Source: an uncultured Bacilli bacterium
Lineage (GTDB): Bacteria; Bacillota_I; Bacilli_A; RF39; UBA660
Reading direction: 5' to 3'
NCBI GenBank assembly: GCA_910578855.1
Contig: CAJTRV010000022.1
Span: 1-23,557, forward strand
DNA: 23,557 nt
The position numbers and the translations under genes were made by a program. This document shows, in pieces, positions 19,963 through 23,557 of this stretch (positions are counted from its first letter, which is position 1; the number at the start of each line of letters is the position of its first letter). The notes under the pieces are model-generated. The model was not told where the DNA came from. It saw only the letters and a program-made list of their open reading frames with translations, and did not search any database.

Positions 19963-22635
19963 ATGAGATACAGTTCAAATGTAGGAATGCGCGTTGAAAG
20001 AAAAAAAGTAAAATACAGTGGTCTTACTGATAAAGAGGTGGAGCAAAGTAAGGAACGGTATGGTAAAAATATTATTAGTACGAAGAAACAGGATAGTTTT
20101 TTTAAACTGTTATTAGAGACCCTGGGGGATCCTATTATAAAAATATTATTGGTTGCACTGGCAATTAAAGTGATTTTTTTATTAAAAGATTTTGATTGGT
20201 TTGAAACCGTCGGAATTGTTATAGCGATCTTTGTGGCTTCTTTTATTTCGTCGATTTCCGAATATGGGAGTGAGAAAGCCTTCGCGCGTTTACAAGAGGA
20301 GTCTTTAAAATTAAAATGTCGGGTAAAACGTAATGGGGTTAAGGAAGAAATTATGATTGAAGATGTTGTGGTGGGGGATATTGTTGTTCTTGAAGCTGGT
20401 GATAAGATTCCCGCTGATGGAAAGATTGTCGATGGGGAATTATCAGTGGATGAGTCATCGTTAAATGGTGAAACGAAAGAAGCACATAAAGAAGCAGTTT
20501 TAAATATGAATGATATTCCAACGGATACCAATAAAGTATATCGTGGGACTGTTGTATACTCCAAAGAAGCCTTAATGTTGGTAACCGAAATTGGGGATCA
20601 TACAGTTTTTGGACAATTAGCCAAAGAAATTCAAGAGAAACAACCAGAAAGTCCCCTGAAAATAAGATTACGAGGACTAGCTCAAATTATCAGTCGAATT
20701 GGCTATGTAGGGGCTGCCTTAGTTTCTTTATCATATTTATTTTCCGTTATCTTTATTGCTAATCAGTTTAATTTCGAGCGGATTGGTCAAATGCTAACCA
20801 ATTTTCCAGTAATCAGTGGTCATATTCTCTATGCATTGACACTAAGTGTTACTATTATTGTGGTAGCAGTTCCAGAGGGACTACCAATGATGATTACACT
20901 TGTATTATCATCTAATATGAAACGAATGTTAAAGAGCAATGTTCTAGTTCGAAAACTTGTCGGAATTGAAACGGCTGGTAGTATTAATATTTTATTTTCT
21001 GATAAGACCGGAACCCTAACTAAGGGGAAACTAGAAGTAATTGAATTTATGAGTGGATCAAAAAAGGTATATCATTCAGAATATGAAATATCACAATATC
21101 CGCAGTTTTACGATATTGTCAAAGCTTCGATGGTTTACAATAATGCTAGTAGTTTTAATAAGGATCGGACAAAAGTAATTGGAGGTAATATTACGGATCG
21201 GGCTATTCTGCAATTTGCTTCATTAGAACCAACCCAATATTATCAAAAATTAAAAACAGTTCCTTTTGATAGTAAAAATAAATATTCAGCAACGACGATT
21301 AAAATGGATCAGGAAATTAATTTAATAAAAGGGGCACCCGAAAAAATTTTACCATATTGCCAAAGTTATTATGATGAAACCGGAAAAAAATCTTTTTTAC
21401 TCCCTAAATTAGCATTACAAACAAAAATCAATAATATGACCAAACGAGGTATTCGGGCTATTGCTCTTGCTACATCCCAGTCTCGTGATATCAAGCGTTT
21501 AGAAAATTTAACATTAGTGGGACTTATTTTCATTAAAGATGAAATTCGTGAAGAAGCCAAGGAGGGAATTCGCTTAGTACATAATGCTCATATTCAAACA
21601 GTGATGATCACGGGGGATAATAAAGATACTGCCGTATCGATTGGAAAAGAGGTAGGACTATTAAATAGTCCAGATGACTTGGTACTAACATCAAGTGAAT
21701 TAGCAATGAAAACCGATGATGAAGTAAAGCAATTACTTCCTAATTTACGAATTGTCGCTCGTTCATTACCTCAGGATAAGAGTCGCCTGGTTCGAATTTC
21801 ACAAGAATTGGACTTGGTCGTTGGAATGACAGGAGATGGAGTCAATGATGCACCAGCATTAAAGAAGGCTGATGTTGGATTTGCGATGGGAAGTGGAACG
21901 GAAGTATCGAAAGAAGCTAGTGATATCGTCATCTTAGATGATAACTTTATCTCTATTTCCAAAGCGATTCTCTTTGGAAGGACGATTTTTAAGAGTATTC
22001 GCAAATTTATTATTCTTCAATTAACAATTAATGCCTGTGCGATTAGTTTATCCATTGTTGGACCATTCATTGGAATTGATACCCCAGTAACCGTAATCCA
22101 AATGTTGTGGATTAATATGGTTATGGATACATTAGCAGGCTTGGCGTTTGCTTTTGAACCACCATTAATCGAATATATGAATGAATTTCCAAAGAAAAAG
22201 AATGAGGCGATAATGAATCGTTATATGATGAATCAAATCATAATTACCGGTCTTTATTCGGCTATTCTATGTGTTATTTTTATCAAATCTCCATGGATTA
22301 AATCTTTATTTCGAACAGATGTCCATCATATGTATCTGATGACTGCATTCTTTGGCTTATTTATCTTTATTGATATTTTTAATGCCTTTAATGCACGAAC
22401 TCATCGTCTTAATTTGTTTGCCCATTTAAAAGAAAATAAAGTATTTATCCTAATTATGGCTTTAATTGTTGTTGTTCAAGTAATTTTAATTTATTATGGA
22501 GGTACTTTATTTCGAACAGCAGGTCTAACACTAAAAGAGTTTGTTATTATGATTTTATTCGCCTTAACAGTTATTCCAGTTGATTGGTTAAGAAAACTTT
22601 ATTTGCGTCATCGTGGTATTATTGGTGGTGTTTAA
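19963..22635 (+). CDS. Calcium-transporting P-type ATPase (P2B/PMCA-like)
   Basis: An 890-residue P-type ATPase expelling Ca2+ from the cytoplasm. Features in order: the N-terminal GLTDKEVEQSKERYGKN segment; the actuator loop DESSLNGETKEA (here NGET in place of the usual TGES); membrane helix 4 with PEGLP (304-308); the phosphorylated Asp347 in DKTGTLT; the nucleotide-binding KGAPE; MITGDNKDTA; and the hinge GDGVNDAPAL (624-633). In helix 6, WINMVMDTLAGLAFAFEPP has the Asn and Asp that bind calcium. PEGLP and only one full calcium site point to the PMCA/P2B group as in Listeria LMCA1. The start follows AAGGAGG. It stands alone with a strong terminator behind it. Confidence 0.94.
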   Translation: MRYSSNVGMRVERKKVKYSGLTDKEVEQSKERYGKNIISTKKQDSFFKLLLETLGDPIIKILLVALAIKVIFLLKDFDWFETVGIVIAIFVASFISSISEYGSEKAFARLQEESLKLKCRVKRNGVKEEIMIEDVVVGDIVVLEAGDKIPADGKIVDGELSVDESSLNGETKEAHKEAVLNMNDIPTDTNKVYRGTVVYSKEALMLVTEIGDHTVFGQLAKEIQEKQPESPLKIRLRGLAQIISRIGYVGAALVSLSYLFSVIFIANQFNFERIGQMLTNFPVISGHILYALTLSVTIIVVAVPEGLPMMITLVLSSNMKRMLKSNVLVRKLVGIETAGSINILFSDKTGTLTKGKLEVIEFMSGSKKVYHSEYEISQYPQFYDIVKASMVYNNASSFNKDRTKVIGGNITDRAILQFASLEPTQYYQKLKTVPFDSKNKYSATTIKMDQEINLIKGAPEKILPYCQSYYDETGKKSFLLPKLALQTKINNMTKRGIRAIALATSQSRDIKRLENLTLVGLIFIKDEIREEAKEGIRLVHNAHIQTVMITGDNKDTAVSIGKEVGLLNSPDDLVLTSSELAMKTDDEVKQLLPNLRIVARSLPQDKSRLVRISQELDLVVGMTGDGVNDAPALKKADVGFAMGSGTEVSKEASDIVILDDNFISISKAILFGRTIFKSIRKFIILQLTINACAISLSIVGPFIGIDTPVTVIQMLWINMVMDTLAGLAFAFEPPLIEYMNEFPKKKNEAIMNRYMMNQIIITGLYSAILCVIFIKSPWIKSLFRTDVHHMYLMTAFFGLFIFIDIFNAFNARTHRLNLFAHLKENKVFILIMALIVVVQVILIYYGGTLFRTAGLTLKEFVIMILFALTVIPVDWLRKLYLRHRGIIGGV

Positions 22636-22664
22636 AAACGTATCATTTTTGAGTGATACGTTTT
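22635..22664. terminator. Bidirectional terminator after the calcium ATPase
   Basis: AAAACGTATCA (22635-22645) pairs with TGATACGTTTT (22654-22664) around an 8-nt loop. A/T runs on both sides serve both the ATPase and the convergent lipoprotein gene, whose stop (22663-22665) it touches. Confidence 0.9.
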
Positions 22665-23118
22665 ATTTACAAGTATAGCCTTGATTTTCCAGAAAAATTT
22701 TATATTGTTGAATATTAAGATTGCCATCTTGAACCAAATGATCATCAATATTTTGTAATAGGGATAGATTATGCTCGTTTATAGGAATCATCACACGAAA
22801 ATATATTTGTTCCTTCCTCTCATCTAAATCGATATCTGTCTCTGTATATTGTCCTTGGTATACTTTCTTTTGTTCCTCTAATGTTTTTATAACATCGGAA
22901 AAATCAGTGTCATCGAAACTAGCAGTATAAATGGCTGATGTCTCAATTGAACTAATTCCTTGTTGATCCCTTGTCTTTATAATATAGTCAAAGGTAGCAG
23001 AGTAAGTAGATGCGATTGCATCCTGTTTACAGGTGTACAAAATTTCTTCTTTTTTTGTCCCACAACCACTTAGTAATAATAGTGATAAGCCTATTATTAT
23101 TGTTTTATATTGTTTCAT
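22663..23118 (-). CDS. Small predicted lipoprotein (possibly DUF1307/YehR-like)
   Basis: A 151-residue exported lipoprotein with lipobox LSGC (Cys19, counting from the ATG at 23118) and a mature domain of alternating strands: KEEILYTCKQDA..., a Ser/Thr-rich strand pair, a charged helix (DVIKTLEEQKKVYQGQ), and a closing LENQGYTCK. The C-E-ILYTCKQD start and size recall the DUF1307/YehR lipoproteins, but I hold this only as likely. The ATG at 23118 is chosen over one at 23127 because GATGAG precedes it at 4 nt; the earlier ATG is also possible. TGA-TATAAT on the minus strand lies close upstream. Confidence 0.75.
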   Translation of the reverse strand: MKQYKTIIIGLSLLLLSGCGTKKEEILYTCKQDAIASTYSATFDYIIKTRDQQGISSIETSAIYTASFDDTDFSDVIKTLEEQKKVYQGQYTETDIDLDERKEQIYFRVMIPINEHNLSLLQNIDDHLVQDGNLNIQQYKIFLENQGYTCK

Positions 23119-23142
23119 AAATCTCATCTTTTCTATAGATAC

Positions 23143-23151
23143 ATTATATCA
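23143..23151 (-). promoter_or_regulatory. Extended -10 of the small lipoprotein gene
   Basis: The minus strand reads TGA-TATAAT (23151-23143). Transcription would start near 23136, with a leader of about 20 nt. The -35 is weak and falls inside the preceding terminator. Confidence 0.55.
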
Positions 23152-23175
23152 AAAAAAACTAGCTTACACTAGTTT
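23151..23175 (-). terminator. Terminator of the histidine-kinase gene
   Basis: On the minus strand AAACTAG (23175-23169) pairs with CTAGTTT (23162-23156) around a 6-nt loop, then T to 23151. The stop codon (23166-23164) lies in the loop. Confidence 0.85.
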
Positions 23176-23557
23176 CATATCTAAAACTTTGACAATTTGA
23201 TTAAAGTATTTACCAGTAACCGATCGCTCATTGATTAACCGATCATTCTTCTCGATGATCTCTTTTACTAAAAATAACCCATATCCATGACCATTCTCTT
23301 TAGTTGTATATCCTAACTCTTCAATCTTACTAAAGTCTCGACCTCGTGAGTAATTATTCGATACCTTGATACAAAAAGCATCATCTTCAACATATAACTC
23401 AATCCCTATATAGGTCTTCTCTAAGTTTTCTACCTCTTCAATCGCATTATCTAAAAATACACCTATGATCTTACATATCTCTACCATTGTTCCCATATCT
23501 AATTTCTTAAAATCTAAAAACTTGATATCTCGACTAATGTTCAATGCATAGTTTATA
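23164..23557 (-). CDS. AgrC/ComD-like sensor histidine kinase, C-terminal part
   Basis: Only the C-terminal ATPase half is inside the window; the frame is open to the right edge (23557), so the start codon lies outside and the sensor part is missing. The visible piece is a GHKL ATP-binding domain of the peptide-pheromone kinase kind. It has the N box in CKIIGVFLDNAIEEVENLE, and the G box GHGYGLFLVKEIIEK preceded by ELGYTTKE. It lacks a separate D-x-G box of classical histidine kinases, as is usual for the AgrC group. A partner response regulator of LytTR type and a peptide-processing gene would be expected further right. Confidence 0.85.
   Translation of the reverse strand, partial: INYALNISRDIKFLDFKKLDMGTMVEICKIIGVFLDNAIEEVENLEKTYIGIELYVEDDAFCIKVSNNYSRGRDFSKIEELGYTTKENGHGYGLFLVKEIIEKNDRLINERSVTGKYFNQIVKVLDMKLV

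Noticed and set aside
19944..20564. 206-residue minus-strand frame
   Set aside because: It is the complement of the start of the calcium ATPase, Ser/Thr/Pro-rich as expected from a shadow frame.
1..23557. CRISPR array, prophage, intact insertion sequence or known riboswitch
   Set aside because: No regularly spaced repeats, no phage structural or integrase genes, no terminal inverted repeats around a DDE transposase, and no leader that I recognise as a T-box or metabolite riboswitch.

Overview
The window looks like the chromosome of a low-GC, spore-forming member of the Bacillota (Firmicutes). The base composition is strongly AT-rich, UGA is used as a stop rather than as Trp, ribosome binding sites are AGGAGG or GGTGAT, and a spore-coat cotJ locus is present. 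TagO/WecA, D-Ala-D-Ala ligase and a peptidoglycan-hydrolase-like protein show that it has a cell wall. Compact genes and the frequent GGTGAT ribosome site suggest a Bacilli/Erysipelotrichia-type gut organism, but I cannot fix the genus from the sequence. Most of the window is ordinary chromosomal gene content.

Layout. 0.3-4.8 kb: tagO/wecA-type transferase, a DUF421 (YetF-like) membrane protein, a Nudix hydrolase and the GTPase TypA/BipA. 4.8-5.7 kb: a possible 37-residue ORF, a small two-helix membrane protein, a decayed XRE regulator and an intact divergent XRE regulator whose promoter -35 sits inside a perfect palindrome. 5.7-9.8 kb: a UcpA-type short-chain dehydrogenase with a second Nudix gene, an ABC-F ATPase, and ddl, which converges on the ABC-F gene with an 11-bp overlap. 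9.8-12.4 kb: a small conserved protein of unknown role, a zinc-ribbon protein with an Asn/Ser/Asp-rich tail, a lipoprotein, and a spore-coat operon in which CotJA and CotJB appear fused in one reading frame upstream of cotJC. 12.5 kb: tRNA-His(GUG) with its own promoter and terminator.

12.7-15.2 kb is the accessory part. It is more AT-rich and uses more AGA arginine codons. It holds a weak small ORF, a SAM methyltransferase, about 480 bp of decayed sequence that begins with a tRNA-3'-end-like stretch, and a translationally coupled NTF2-like/PnuC-like pair. 15.4-19.7 kb: msrA, a membrane-anchored glucosaminidase-like protein, a stand-alone transposase-type helix-turn-helix protein, a large membrane-anchored protein of a family I cannot name, and an HdeD-type membrane protein. 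20-23.6 kb: a P2B-type calcium ATPase, a small lipoprotein and the C-terminal part of an AgrC/ComD-like histidine kinase cut by the window edge.

The most interesting whole-window signal is promoter and start-site architecture. Many genes have an extended -10 (TGATATAAT or TGATATACT) with a poor -35. In at least eight genes the -10 is followed 6-8 nt later by GGTGAT (or GGTGGT) and, after 3-4 nt, by ATG. The predicted mRNA would begin at or next to its Shine-Dalgarno, with a leader of only about 10 nt. Intrinsic terminators often contain the stop codon of the gene they end. I see no CRISPR array, intact insertion sequence, prophage or obvious defence system.
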